This document shows positions 41,674-50,097 of a stretch of 64,000 nt of DNA, one piece after another (the first letter of the stretch is position 1; each line of letters starts with the position of its first letter). Made by a program: the position numbers and the translations under genes. The notes beneath the pieces were generated by a model that saw only the letters and a program-made list of their open reading frames with translations, was not told the DNA's origin and did no database searches. Source of the stretch: Nitrospira sp. (GTDB taxonomy: Bacteria; Nitrospirota; Nitrospiria; Nitrospirales; Nitrospiraceae); NCBI GenBank assembly GCA_020846195.1, contig JADLEJ010000004.1, positions 406,360 through 470,359 on the forward strand, read 5' to 3'.

Positions 41674-43503
41674 ATGACCATGCCCGCGACCCAATCGAAA
41701 CAAAACGCTGAAACCCATTTGCAACGGACGCTGAATACCGCCCTGAACGACTTGGGGACAGAGTCGGCGCTCGCCGCTATTTTCCATCAGGAACAAGGGC
41801 CGCTCGTCGGCCACGCCTCACGCGGCTTTACCCCGCGCGATGTGCAGGCTATTTTGCGGACGCTCTCAGCCCAAGCCGCAATGGCCCCATCCGCGCCGCA
41901 GGATCAGGAAGCCGGCCGCACGATCCGGCTGCGCCTCATTACGCCGGGCGCAAAGTCGCTGCTCGGCATGCCGCTCCGCCATCGCCAGCGCACTTACGGC
42001 TTCCTCGTCATCGCCCGAAAAGAAAACGCCACCTTCGCCAAGAAGGAAAAAGGCCTGATCGAACAGGCCGGCGACGACATTACGAAAGCGCTGGAGCGCG
42101 AAGGCCTGTTCGACATGAACGTGGTGCTCAGCCGCCCCTATGTGTCGCGCGAACCAGCGCCGGCTGCGCCAGCGGTCTCGGAAATATTCGCCGCGCCGAC
42201 GGCGCAATTCACGCCTGAGTTGGAAGAAAAAATCATCAAGGTGCTGGAAGAGGCGAATCAATACACCGCGTACGACCGGGCCTGGGCCTGTTATTATGAT
42301 CCCCTGGCTGGCAGCATGGAAGTGCTCGGCATCGCTGGCGACCAAAAAAGCGAGAAGGACAGCAAGAAAGACATGCGCGCCGGGCACCGGCTCACGCTCG
42401 ACAGCTCGGCCTCCGGCTGGGCCGTCAGGCACCGGAAGCCGCGAGTCGATCATGACCTCGCCTCGACCCAAGGGCGGTTCCTCGACCATAAGCATCTCTA
42501 TAAAGACCGGTTCGTCTCCTCGCTCGTGGTCCCGTTTTTTGTCCGCGGGCAAGTCGGCGGAACGCTGACCCTCGGATCGAGGGAAGCATCGCGCTATCAA
42601 GCCACCGATGCCCGCACGTTAGAGCCGGTCATTCTGAAGCTGGCCGATCTGCTTCAGGCCCCGCCTGCGCCGGTAGCCGCGCCCGTGGCCCAGCCGGAAG
42701 CCGGAGCCGAGAGCGCCGCCGCCCCCGCTGCCGCGCCGACCACCTTGGAACCGGCGATCCGCAAACAGGAGCGCCAAGCCGCTATCGGAGAGTTCAGCGC
42801 ATTCCTCGCCACGGAAATCCGCGAGCCGATCGGCGCCATCCGATCCCAATTGGAAGAAGTGACCGCCGAAGGCATTCTCGACTTTGACCCGCAAACCCGC
42901 GTGGAAAACGCCATGCGCGACTTGATCCGGGTCGAAGCCATCCTGAACGAGATTCTCGATTTCGCGAAGCCGCTGGAACTGAACCGGCGCCTCTGCCGCA
43001 TTCCCGAAGTGCTTGAGAGCGCGCTGGTGGTAGTGGGCACCGACTTAGAAGTGACCCGCATCCAGGTCACGAAAGACTACGCGACGCAGATCGCTCCCGT
43101 GCGCGGCGATGAAGCCAAGCTCCAGCAGGTCTTCCTGAGCATCTTCAAGAACGCCGGAGAAGCCATGACTCCCGGTGGCCACCTGCATATCCAGGTCACG
43201 CAGCATCGCGCCGGCCGCGGCATTGAAGTGCAGATCCTGATCAAGAACGACGGCGCCCCGATTCCAGCGGAGATTCTCGACAAGGTCTTCGAGCCGTTCT
43301 TTACGACGAAGCGCTCGGGAACCGGCCTCGGTCTCGCGACCGTCAAAAAAATCATCGAAGAGCATGGCGGATCGATCGCCATTGCCAGCGCCCCCGGCGA
43401 GGGGACCACGCTGACAATTCGCCTCCCCGGGGTCAGCCGCGGACCGGCCTTCCGCCACCGTGGACGAAGCAGGCGACCGGCTCCTCGCCGTCCTACCGCC
43501 TGA
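41674..43503 (+). CDS. GAF-domain histidine-kinase-like protein without the acceptor histidine
   Basis: The 609-residue soluble protein has two GAF-like domains (about 20-150 and 180-330), a Pro/Ala linker, a dimerisation segment and a GHKL ATPase domain with N box FLSIFKNAGEAM, DGAPIP, FEPFFTTKRSGTGLGL and EHGGSIAIAS. Where kinases have the H box (AHEIRNPL), this one reads AFLATEIREPIGAI, with Thr at residue 380 in place of the phospho-accepting His. So ATP binding looks intact but autophosphorylation on His should be impossible. It may work as a regulator or in a heterodimer. No response-regulator gene is adjacent. Confidence 0.85.
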   Translation: MTMPATQSKQNAETHLQRTLNTALNDLGTESALAAIFHQEQGPLVGHASRGFTPRDVQAILRTLSAQAAMAPSAPQDQEAGRTIRLRLITPGAKSLLGMPLRHRQRTYGFLVIARKENATFAKKEKGLIEQAGDDITKALEREGLFDMNVVLSRPYVSREPAPAAPAVSEIFAAPTAQFTPELEEKIIKVLEEANQYTAYDRAWACYYDPLAGSMEVLGIAGDQKSEKDSKKDMRAGHRLTLDSSASGWAVRHRKPRVDHDLASTQGRFLDHKHLYKDRFVSSLVVPFFVRGQVGGTLTLGSREASRYQATDARTLEPVILKLADLLQAPPAPVAAPVAQPEAGAESAAAPAAAPTTLEPAIRKQERQAAIGEFSAFLATEIREPIGAIRSQLEEVTAEGILDFDPQTRVENAMRDLIRVEAILNEILDFAKPLELNRRLCRIPEVLESALVVVGTDLEVTRIQVTKDYATQIAPVRGDEAKLQQVFLSIFKNAGEAMTPGGHLHIQVTQHRAGRGIEVQILIKNDGAPIPAEILDKVFEPFFTTKRSGTGLGLATVKKIIEEHGGSIAIASAPGEGTTLTIRLPGVSRGPAFRHRGRSRRPAPRRPTA

Positions 43504-43749
43504 TCCAGCGGACAGGGCGCGTTCACCCGCGCCAACATGCCGGGAACCACGACTCAATCAGATCGTTTGAATACTCACGTTCGCTCGTTCAATGCGCTAG
43601 CCCGCATTCCGTTGCACGCTCACCCTTCGCTTTCTCGCTTGACAGGGCTACCCCCCCATCGCTATGATTCCCCCCACTTGATTCGGCCTAAAAATTTAGC
43701 TGTTCTTAAACGTATTTTCTCCAGTCACCATTTTTCAAAGGAGTAGGGT

Positions 43750-44115
43750 ATGAAGCTCGTACTCGGCACTATTGCGACGTTGTCCGGTGTGCTTTTCACG
43801 TTGTCGTTGGCCTCCGCGAACCCCTCATTGCTCCCCAAGCATGAAGGGTATCCGATGAAAAACAGCGGCAGTCCAGTCAATGGCCAGCCCACCGCCAATG
43901 ACCCAGGCCAATCCGATGCCCGCGGCGAAGCGACCCTGCTCAAGTCCGCAGACTCTATCAAGAGCTCGCAGCAGAATTTGACCAAGACCGATAATGCCCG
44001 GATCGTCGAGAGCGCCGGAGCAGGCCGTCTCCCGAAGGTTCAGGGCCCACAGATCCAGATCGCTCCTCCGGTGACCTCAGCCACCAAGATTGGCGCGGAT
44101 CGTAAGATCGAGTAG
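43750..44115 (+). CDS. Small secreted hypothetical protein
   Basis: The 121-residue product has a signal peptide (KLVLGTIATLSGVLFTLSLA, cut near SANP), followed by a low-complexity polar region rich in Ser, Asn and Gly and a final TSATKIGADRKIE. There are no Cys and no recognisable fold. AAGGAG at 43737-43742 places the start. A strong terminator follows at 44138-44173, so it is a single-gene unit or the end of one. Confidence 0.68.
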   Translation: MKLVLGTIATLSGVLFTLSLASANPSLLPKHEGYPMKNSGSPVNGQPTANDPGQSDARGEATLLKSADSIKSSQQNLTKTDNARIVESAGAGRLPKVQGPQIQIAPPVTSATKIGADRKIE

Positions 44116-44137
44116 TCTGAACTCTAGCGCATTGCCG

Positions 44138-44179
44138 AAACGGGGCCGTCGTAGCGCTACGACGGCCCCGTTTCTTTTT
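44138..44179 (+). terminator. Strong rho-independent terminator
   Basis: Positions 44138-44173 form a perfect inverted repeat: AAACGGGGCCGTCGTAGC then GCTACGACGGCCCCGTTT. TTTCTTTTT follows directly at the right end, so it ends the plus-strand gene at 43750-44115 efficiently. The AAA at its left end could also serve the convergent minus-strand gene at 44209-44820. Confidence 0.88.
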
Positions 44180-44208
44180 GTCCGCCGCCGCGACTCTCAA
44201 ACTGGCCA

Positions 44209-44820
44209 CTACTGCACTGCCACTCGACGCCTCCCCGCACGTCTTCCAGGCTTCGCATTCAACGCCATCTGCAATCGAAACCTCCAGGGCTTCTTGGCCC
44301 ATGCGCCGGCATAGTCGACACCGATTCGAGGAAGCGCCGCCACCTGTTTGCGCAGGACACGGCCTCCCCGATCCTCAAACCACAAATCTCCTTGAGCGGT
44401 GAGGTCGATTCGGTTCAAGCTCCGGTCAATCCCCAATGCGCGGCAAAGCCGCCCAGGGCCATCGATCAATTGCCCATCGATGTCAATCGCCCGAATCAAC
44501 ACGGCTGCGGGAAACCCCTCACCCTCCGTCACCACATTCAAGCAGTGATGCATCCCGTAGATGAGATACACATAGGCCATGCCGCTTGGACCGAACAGCA
44601 CCTCGGTTCGTTGCGTTCTCCCCTTCGACGCATGGCAGGCCTTATCCTGAGGGCCAACATACGCCTCCACCTCGATAATCCGCCCGGCAATTTCCCGCCC
44701 ATCAAGCGAACGGACCAAATACTTACCAATCAACGACCGCGCCACTTGAACCGTAGGGCGGGAGAAATATGCTTGAGGAAGAATGTTTCTTATCTGGGCC
44801 ACTTCCGCCGATATTCTCAT
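44209..44820 (-). CDS. 3-methyladenine DNA glycosylase (AAG/MPG family)
   Basis: The 203-residue enzyme has LPQAYFSRPTVQVARSLIGK, the catalytic IIEVEAYVGPQDKACHAS (Glu and Tyr) and SGMAYVYLIYGMHHCLNVVT, the AAG-family core that removes alkylated bases, and ends in a basic KPGRRAGRRRVAVQ tail. It acts on chromosomal DNA in the cytoplasm. The ATG at 44820 is preceded by GGGGGAGGCGTT at good spacing, so it beats the upstream start at 44841. Its ribosome binding site touches the edge of a palindromic repeat. Confidence 0.9.
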   Translation of the reverse strand: MRISAEVAQIRNILPQAYFSRPTVQVARSLIGKYLVRSLDGREIAGRIIEVEAYVGPQDKACHASKGRTQRTEVLFGPSGMAYVYLIYGMHHCLNVVTEGEGFPAAVLIRAIDIDGQLIDGPGRLCRALGIDRSLNRIDLTAQGDLWFEDRGGRVLRKQVAALPRIGVDYAGAWAKKPWRFRLQMALNAKPGRRAGRRRVAVQ

Positions 44821-44826
44821 AACGCC

Positions 44827-44940
44827 TCCCCCAAATGACATCCGGCAAGGCCGCAGTGGGCTCGACGACTGAGACGCACGAACTTGGCACGTCGCAAGGA
44901 GGCGAACCCACGAGAACGCAGCTGGAGGTCATTTTCAGGA
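44827..44940. repeat. Long palindromic intergenic repeat, family A copy 4
   Basis: TCCCCCAAATGAC at the left end and GTCATTTTCAGGA at the right end pair imperfectly, around CCGGCAAGGCCGCAG and ACGAGAACGCAGCTGGAG. The core is that of copies 1 and 2, in the same orientation, but the centre differs. It lies between the glycosylase gene and the TonB receptor gene; its left edge provides part of the glycosylase ribosome binding site. Confidence 0.72.
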
Positions 44941-44945
44941 AGCGA

Positions 44946-46997
44946 TTAGAAGTACCACGCTAGGCCGCCCATAAACGTCCGCGGATTGCCCGGCACAAAA
45001 TGAATATCGGTCACCGCCGCCGGTTCATTGCGGAGCTGAGAGGCAAACGCGAAGGTCGCCTGCTCCCATTTTGTGTTGAATAGATTCTGGATGAACAGGA
45101 ACGCTTCCATTCGGCCATGAGACAACTTAATCGGCAATTGGTACCGCTCCGATACGTCGAAGTCGATCCAGGCCGGCGATTTGATGCTCCGGTCTTCGGT
45201 CAGAGGCCGCACGCCAAGATACGTGGCCTGTAGCTGGGAGGTCAGGCCTTCCGGCCACTTCAAGAGCAGCGCGCCATAGGCCGTCACTTCAGGCGCCAAT
45301 GGAATGGCATCGCCGTTGCGGAATTCCGCCTTCGTCCAGGTCACACTGCCGTTGAAATACAACGGCCCCCAGACCTGGCCGCGGGCGGCGACTTCCACCC
45401 CCTCTCTGGTGGTCGCCCCGCGAATCTCCGTGGTGCCTTCATCGCCGATAAACACGAGTTCCGATTTCAGGTCGAGACGCCACAGCGTCGCGATCAATTC
45501 CAATCCATCGGCGCCAAACGGCTTCGACCGCACACCTACTTCATAGCTTCTAGCCCGCGCCAGCGGCGACGATCCCGGCGCCACCGCCGACCGCGCATCG
45601 TTGCTGTGATAGCCTTCGCCATAATTCAGGAACAATTCTGTGCTGGCCCAGGGCCCCAGAACCACATTCATCTTCGGCAGCACAATGCTCGAACTCTTCC
45701 GTCCAGCCGGTTGCTCGGCACAGGTCGCGCAGCGGTTGCGAACGTCGAAGGTAAAGGTTTCACTGCGAAGCCCTCCAGCCAGCCGGAGCCAGTCCGTCGG
45801 CTGCACCTCAGCTTTGACAAAGGGAGCATAGGACGCTTCCAGAATATCGCTGTCCGTCGTCACCCCCGTCACCGCCCGTTTGACTTGCGTGCCGAGCCTG
45901 GCATGAATGTCGTCCACCCGGCTTTGCACGCCGACCGTCCCGATACTGGGAAGGCCGAATATCTCGCCGCGCTGCTTATAGCCAATGTCGCCTCCGTACA
46001 TCACGCGGCGGTCAGCCTGAATGATGCCATCTCCGTTGACCGGATCGTTTTGGAAGAAGGTAAAATTCGTGTACAGATCGAGCCGGTAGTACTGCGCATA
46101 CGCGTTGGCAAAGAACTCCCCGCCTGTCGTGGTGTCGTAGTGATAGTTCAGATGCGCCGTCGTACGCATCGTCTTCCCGCCTTCAGACGGATCGATCGCG
46201 CCGAAGCGGTCGAGCGTGCCGTCATGGACAGCCCGCAACGGAATCTCGCCGGAGGCATTCCAATGCGCCTGATGAAAGGTGGCTTTGACACTCAGCTCAT
46301 CCCGCCCGGTCAGATTCGTCGTCGCCTTGCCGAAGAGATTGGCACGAAAATACCGGTTGTCGCTCTGGAACGGCCCATTGGTAAAATACCCCTCTGCCGC
46401 GATCAGGCTGCGCACCTTGTCTGTGGTCGGCGAGAACATGAGAAGATTTCTGGTGGTGCCGAATTGGCCGCCCGCCGCCTGGACAATCCCTTCTTGAACG
46501 ACTTGCTTTGTCCTGAAGTTCACCGCTCCCGCCGTCGCGAAATCGCCATACTCAGGCAAATAGGCTCCCTTATTCACGTCGAGGCCTTCAATGGTTTCAG
46601 GAATGATGAAATTGAGATCGGTATAGCCCTGGCCATGCGCATGGGAACGCATATTCACCGGCATGCCGTCGGCAAAGAACGCGACATCCGTGCCGTGATC
46701 GGCATCGAAGCCGCGCAGAAAATACTGGTCCGCTTTTCCCGCGCCGCCGGAATGTTCCACCGCGAGAAAACCAGGGATCAGCCGCAACACCTGGGCCGGG
46801 CGGCCCTGCGGCTGAAGGAGATATTCTTTATCGGGAATAAACTGCTGAGAAGAGGCCGCCACCGGACGCTCGCCGATCACGGAAACTTCAGGCACTTCCA
46901 ATTCCGGCACATCCGGATCATGGGCCTGAGCCGGCTCCCCCGCACTCAGCGCGACGACAGCCGCCAGCACCCATAGCGAAACGCGTCTCATCTCCAT
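44946..46997 (-). CDS. TonB-dependent outer-membrane receptor
   Basis: The 683-residue protein has a signal peptide (cut near AQAHDPD), a plug domain (about 40-150: VPEVSVIGERPVA, then PAQVLRLIPGFLAVEHSGGAGKA) and a beta-barrel ending in the outer-membrane C-terminal Phe (MGGLAWYF). It imports a ligand using energy from TonB. The adjacent DUF3842 and NikR genes in the same direction hint at a nickel-related ligand, but no binding site can be read out. An ATG at 46991 (MRRVSLWV) has better ribosome-binding spacing (GAGGAGTTATGGAG) than 46997. Confidence 0.87.
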   Translation of the reverse strand: MEMRRVSLWVLAAVVALSAGEPAQAHDPDVPELEVPEVSVIGERPVAASSQQFIPDKEYLLQPQGRPAQVLRLIPGFLAVEHSGGAGKADQYFLRGFDADHGTDVAFFADGMPVNMRSHAHGQGYTDLNFIIPETIEGLDVNKGAYLPEYGDFATAGAVNFRTKQVVQEGIVQAAGGQFGTTRNLLMFSPTTDKVRSLIAAEGYFTNGPFQSDNRYFRANLFGKATTNLTGRDELSVKATFHQAHWNASGEIPLRAVHDGTLDRFGAIDPSEGGKTMRTTAHLNYHYDTTTGGEFFANAYAQYYRLDLYTNFTFFQNDPVNGDGIIQADRRVMYGGDIGYKQRGEIFGLPSIGTVGVQSRVDDIHARLGTQVKRAVTGVTTDSDILEASYAPFVKAEVQPTDWLRLAGGLRSETFTFDVRNRCATCAEQPAGRKSSSIVLPKMNVVLGPWASTELFLNYGEGYHSNDARSAVAPGSSPLARARSYEVGVRSKPFGADGLELIATLWRLDLKSELVFIGDEGTTEIRGATTREGVEVAARGQVWGPLYFNGSVTWTKAEFRNGDAIPLAPEVTAYGALLLKWPEGLTSQLQATYLGVRPLTEDRSIKSPAWIDFDVSERYQLPIKLSHGRMEAFLFIQNLFNTKWEQATFAFASQLRNEPAAVTDIHFVPGNPRTFMGGLAWYF

Positions 46998-47118
46998 AAC
47001 TCCTCAGTCGCAGTTCGTATGGACGGATGAGACGCCCACGGTAATCGAACGACAGCCGGCTCATCGACTGGCGCAGACCCTCGTGGCCTCGCAACTCAGC
47101 ATATGAAGAAACAGACAG

Positions 47119-47544
47119 TCAGGCTTGGCAGGCTGCCCGCACCAGGGCTCCGACTCGCAACAGGGAGCGAGCGATCAGCATGTCCAGGGTCCGGTCTTCG
47201 GTCCCCACAATCTCCACCTGGGCCCGATTCAAGGGCAACAACACCTTCTTGGCCTTCGCCGCAAGAATCGCCTGCACCATCTCAGGAGTGACTTCGCCCA
47301 GCATGGCGCCGGGCAACACCATATTCAACGACGCCACAATGACATCGACGGTCGGAACCTTGCGCGCAATCGCCTGCGGTCCGGCGGCGACCTGCGCGGC
47401 GCCAGCCTGCTTCATCGCATCGGCGGCCGCCACGTTCGTCCCCAGCGCGACAATCTGGCAATCCGGCCCCAAGACCGCTCGCAGCCCCGCCACCAGCCGG
47501 CACCCCAGACCGCCACCGCGCCCATCGATGACACAGACCTGCAC
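47119..47544 (-). CDS. DUF3842 family protein
   Basis: The 141-residue protein has a Rossmann-like start (QVCVIDGRGGGLGCRLVAGL) and DVIVASLNMVLPGAMLGEVT, with LLPLNRAQVEIVGTEDRTLD near the end. This matches DUF3842, whose biochemical role is not known. GTG 47544 starts just 3 bases after the NikR stop, so the two are translated together and share the nikR promoter and operator. That ties the protein to nickel-responsive control, by inference. Confidence 0.8.
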   Translation of the reverse strand: MQVCVIDGRGGGLGCRLVAGLRAVLGPDCQIVALGTNVAAADAMKQAGAAQVAAGPQAIARKVPTVDVIVASLNMVLPGAMLGEVTPEMVQAILAAKAKKVLLPLNRAQVEIVGTEDRTLDMLIARSLLRVGALVRAACQA

Positions 47545-47547
47545 GGA

Positions 47548-47964
47548 TTAATCCAGCCCCTTGCCGGTGGTGGTCATCGTTAACTTGCCGTGTTTCACGC
47601 CCTTCACACTCACCAGCGCATCGGCGATCTTTCTGATCTCCGAGCCTTTCCCCTTCACCACCAGCACTTCCAGGCAATGGTCGTGGTCCAAATGCACATG
47701 CATGCCGGAGAGAATCTTTCCGTGATAGTCGTGCTGAATATCGGTGAGCTTGCCCGTCAAGTCGCGGACATGGTGATCGTAGACAAAGGTGATCGTCCCG
47801 ACCGTTTCACGGTTTTCGCCCCACTCTTCCTCCACCAACTGGTTCCGAATGAGGTCTCTAAGCGCCTCCGACCGAGTCGCGTATTGCCGCTGTTGGATGT
47901 GGCGGTCGAAATCCCCCAGCAGCCGCCGCTCGAGCGATACGCCGAAGCGAACCAATTTATCCAT
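47548..47964 (-). CDS. nikR: Nickel-responsive transcriptional regulator NikR
   Basis: The 138-residue protein has an N-terminal ribbon-helix-helix DNA-binding domain ([20 protein letters not shown], then [13 protein letters not shown]) and a C-terminal ACT domain with metal ligands FVYDHHVRD and [13 protein letters not shown] (His, His, His, Cys). Those are the nickel-site residues of NikR. With Ni(II) bound it represses nickel uptake or activates other genes. GGGAGG precedes the ATG, and the candidate operator lies at 47981-48009, so it probably controls itself and the DUF3842 gene. Confidence 0.92.
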   Translation of the reverse strand: MDKLVRFGVSLERRLLGDFDRHIQQRQYATRSEALRDLIRNQLVEEEWGENRETVGTITFVYDHHVRDLTGKLTDIQHDYHGKILSGMHVHLDHDHCLEVLVVKGKGSEIRKIADALVSVKGVKHGKLTMTTTGKGLD

Positions 47965-47980
47965 TGCACGCCTCCCTCAC

Positions 47981-48009
47981 AGTGTCACGAATATAATTTT
48001 CATAACACT
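47981..48009. promoter_or_regulatory. Probable NikR operator
   Basis: AGTGTCACGA at 47981-47990 and TCATAACACT at 48000-48009 match as an inverted repeat in 8 of 10 positions, with a 9-base spacer. It lies 17 bases upstream of the nikR start. The outer words AGTGT/ACACT and the spacing resemble known NikR-type dyads (E. coli uses GTATGA-N16-TCATAC) only loosely. Confidence 0.55.
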
Positions 48010-48102
48010 GCGCGGCCATAAAAATCAACCTGCTTGAATCGGCTCCACGCATCATACGGGGACAAGGCCGGAAACGGATTGTTCCAGCGAGTGGAATCCG
48101 TG

Positions 48103-49026
48103 CTACGAGAGCATCTGGTTCTGAGGCGAAGAAATCACGAGCAGCACACACCCCTCGGCGGTCGACGTCTCATGATGCTCCGTGCCGGCGTCAGCGCGAT
48201 GATAATCCCCCACCCCCATCTCGCGGCCGGCAATGGAACACCCGCCTTGCAGCACATACAATTCTTCCACCTCCGCATGGCGATGCGGCGGATACCGAGT
48301 TCCTGGAGCGAACCGCAGCAGGGCGGTAGCCCTCCTGGAGACCGTATCGAACGCCAGCGCCTTCGCCGCCACGCCCGGTGCAATCTCCCGCCAATCTCCC
48401 TCCACTGCCTTGATGAAGGCGAGTCCATCCTGCCCATGCCGTCGCACCTCAGCCGCGGTCGGCACAGCGCTCGCCCGGCCGCCGGAAACCATGGAGCGGA
48501 TCGGAATCGTCCGCAACAGATTGAGCAGCGCACTCCAACACAACCGCAACGAGACGCCCAGCGTCACGAACAAATGCCGCCACGCAAACATCGCGCGGCG
48601 AGACCATGCGGCATCGGCGGACACCTGGTTCAAGTCTGGCACGGAGCCGCTGACAGCTCGCTGGAGATCCGTCCGGCCTTCCAGACGAGCCAGCAGCCGG
48701 TCCTTGACCGATGCCGGAGGGAACACCAGAGCGGCCGTCGATGCCACCAGGCTGGCTGCCAGCTCGAACTGACGAGCCTCCCGCTCGGCGTCCGCCGCCA
48801 CCATCGCCACCAGCCGCGCACGCAACGCCGGAGGAGGCATCGCTGGAGCGACGGCATCGGCCACCGCATCGACCGCAGCGCGGTAGGCCGCCACCGTCTG
48901 CCGTACGCGAACAGCCTCGTTGCCTGGGAGATCGGCTAGCGCAGCGGCGAGATCCTCCTGATCCAACCCTCCAAAGGCCCAGGCAATCGTCTGGTCTTCC
49001 CACTCTTCTGGTAATGAGCGAGCCAT
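48103..49026 (-). CDS. ChrR-like cupin anti-sigma factor
   Basis: The 307-residue protein ends in a cupin domain (about 205-300) with metal ligands in YPPHRHAEVEELYVLQGG (two His, Glu) and the EHHETS segment. The N-terminal ~200 residues have an Ala-rich helical pattern plus two PPP/PPA-type signatures (PPPALRARLVAM and FPPASVKDRLLARLEG) of anti-sigma factors. The N-terminus has no Cys or His, so the zinc-binding motif of ChrR is absent. The start shares one base with the sigma-factor stop (TGATG). It probably binds the ECF sigma encoded upstream. Confidence 0.82.
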   Translation of the reverse strand: MARSLPEEWEDQTIAWAFGGLDQEDLAAALADLPGNEAVRVRQTVAAYRAAVDAVADAVAPAMPPPALRARLVAMVAADAEREARQFELAASLVASTAALVFPPASVKDRLLARLEGRTDLQRAVSGSVPDLNQVSADAAWSRRAMFAWRHLFVTLGVSLRLCWSALLNLLRTIPIRSMVSGGRASAVPTAAEVRRHGQDGLAFIKAVEGDWREIAPGVAAKALAFDTVSRRATALLRFAPGTRYPPHRHAEVEELYVLQGGCSIAGREMGVGDYHRADAGTEHHETSTAEGCVLLVISSPQNQMLS

Positions 49027-49628
49027 CACGGTGCCAGCTCCGCCTCATAGGGCGCGAGGGCTTCGCGCAATTTCATCATGCCCAATCTGACGCGCGTCTT
49101 CACGGTTCCCAGGGGCAACCCCAGCTTCTCCGCGATCTCGCTATGGCTCAACCCGTAGAAATACGCCAGGGCGATGGCCTGCCGCTGTTCGACGGTCAAG
49201 GCCGCCAGCGCCTGCCGCACATACCGCTGGCGTTCCTGTCTCTGCACATCCTGCTCCGGCGTGTCGCCGTCGCTGGCAAAGAGATGGGCGGCATCCAGCG
49301 GCTCGATGCGCCCATGTTCAGCCGCACCGGCGCGGAACCGGTCGATCGCCCTCGTCCGGGCGAGCGTCATCAACCAGGCTCCCGGCGCACCTCGCGCCCG
49401 GTCATACGTATGCGCCTGACGCCAGACTTGCGTATACACGTCCAGCGTGACTTCTTCGGCTGCCTCTCGATTATTGAGAATTTTAAAGGCCAGCCCAAAC
49501 ACTTGGGGGCTCGTGCGGTCGTACAAGGCCGCCACGGCGGCTTGATCGCCCTCCGCTGTCCGGGCGATGAGCTGCTGCCATTCCTGGTCTTGATCTAATT
49601 CGGCCGTTTCCGGCGACATCAGCGACAT
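49026..49628 (-). CDS. ECF RNA polymerase sigma factor
   Basis: The 200-residue protein has region 2 (DQAAVAALYDRTSPQVFGLA, then AEEVTLDVYTQVWRQAHTYD) and region 4 (RQALAALTVEQRQAIALAYF, YGLSHSEIAEKLGLPLGTVK, TRVRLGMMKLREAL), the set-up of ECF sigmas of the SigK/ECF41-like groups. The ATG at 49628 (MSLMSPETA) follows GGGGGAG. The anti-sigma gene is coupled downstream. The divergent lipoprotein-DUF4331-TPR-HupE operon begins 200 bases away, so it is the likely target regulon. Confidence 0.9.
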   Translation of the reverse strand: MSLMSPETAELDQDQEWQQLIARTAEGDQAAVAALYDRTSPQVFGLAFKILNNREAAEEVTLDVYTQVWRQAHTYDRARGAPGAWLMTLARTRAIDRFRAGAAEHGRIEPLDAAHLFASDGDTPEQDVQRQERQRYVRQALAALTVEQRQAIALAYFYGLSHSEIAEKLGLPLGTVKTRVRLGMMKLREALAPYEAELAP

Positions 49629-49830
49629 AGACTCCCCCCTCGGCATCCTTACGAGCCCAGGGCAGCAATCGGATTGCTGTTCGCACACTATTTTGCGTCC
49701 GCTCGATAGCAGCCTCGCGCCCAGACCCGCGTCAGAGAGATCCAACCGCGCATTGACCTGCGTAAAGGGAAACAGACTGCCGGCAGATGCTCATTCAACC
49801 GTAGCCATTTTACATCAGGAGGATTCTGGC

Positions 49831-50055
49831 ATGAACACATCGTCCGCACTTGCAACGCTCGGGCTGGTCTGCGCTGCCGGACTCTGGTCTGGATGCAGCG
49901 GCAGTGACGGCAGCCCTATCGCCGCCGCCGGACCGGCGGCCGCGGCCGTCGATGACCGGCGCACGCCGCAAGCAGACGCGCTCACGGGCGCCGAACATAC
50001 GCTGACCGCACAAGCCGAGTCCGAGCCCGCCCCGCCCGCACGACCGGACTTCTAA
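49831..50055 (+). CDS. Small lipoprotein, first gene of the DUF4331 operon
   Basis: The 74-residue product has a lipoprotein signal (TLGLVCAAGLWSGC, with the Cys at residue 22), followed by an Ala/Pro-rich, charged tail with no Cys. AGGAGG at 49817-49822 sets the start. It is the first gene transcribed away from the ECF sigma factor. Function is unknown; the C-terminal APPARPDF end suggests a flexible linker exposed in the periplasm. Confidence 0.65.
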   Translation: MNTSSALATLGLVCAAGLWSGCSGSDGSPIAAAGPAAAAVDDRRTPQADALTGAEHTLTAQAESEPAPPARPDF

Positions 50056-50097
50056 TCACCGCCGCCGGCAAAGCGGCTTCGCCAACAAGGAGGTTGT

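Noticed and set aside
45606..46976. Plus-strand open frame of 456 codons over the TonB receptor
   Set aside because: The receptor on the minus strand has signal, plug and C-terminal Phe; the other frame reads as Arg/His-rich nonsense.
47000..47118. Cobalamin riboswitch upstream of the TonB receptor
   Set aside because: I looked for the conserved B12-box core in the minus-strand leader and did not find it.
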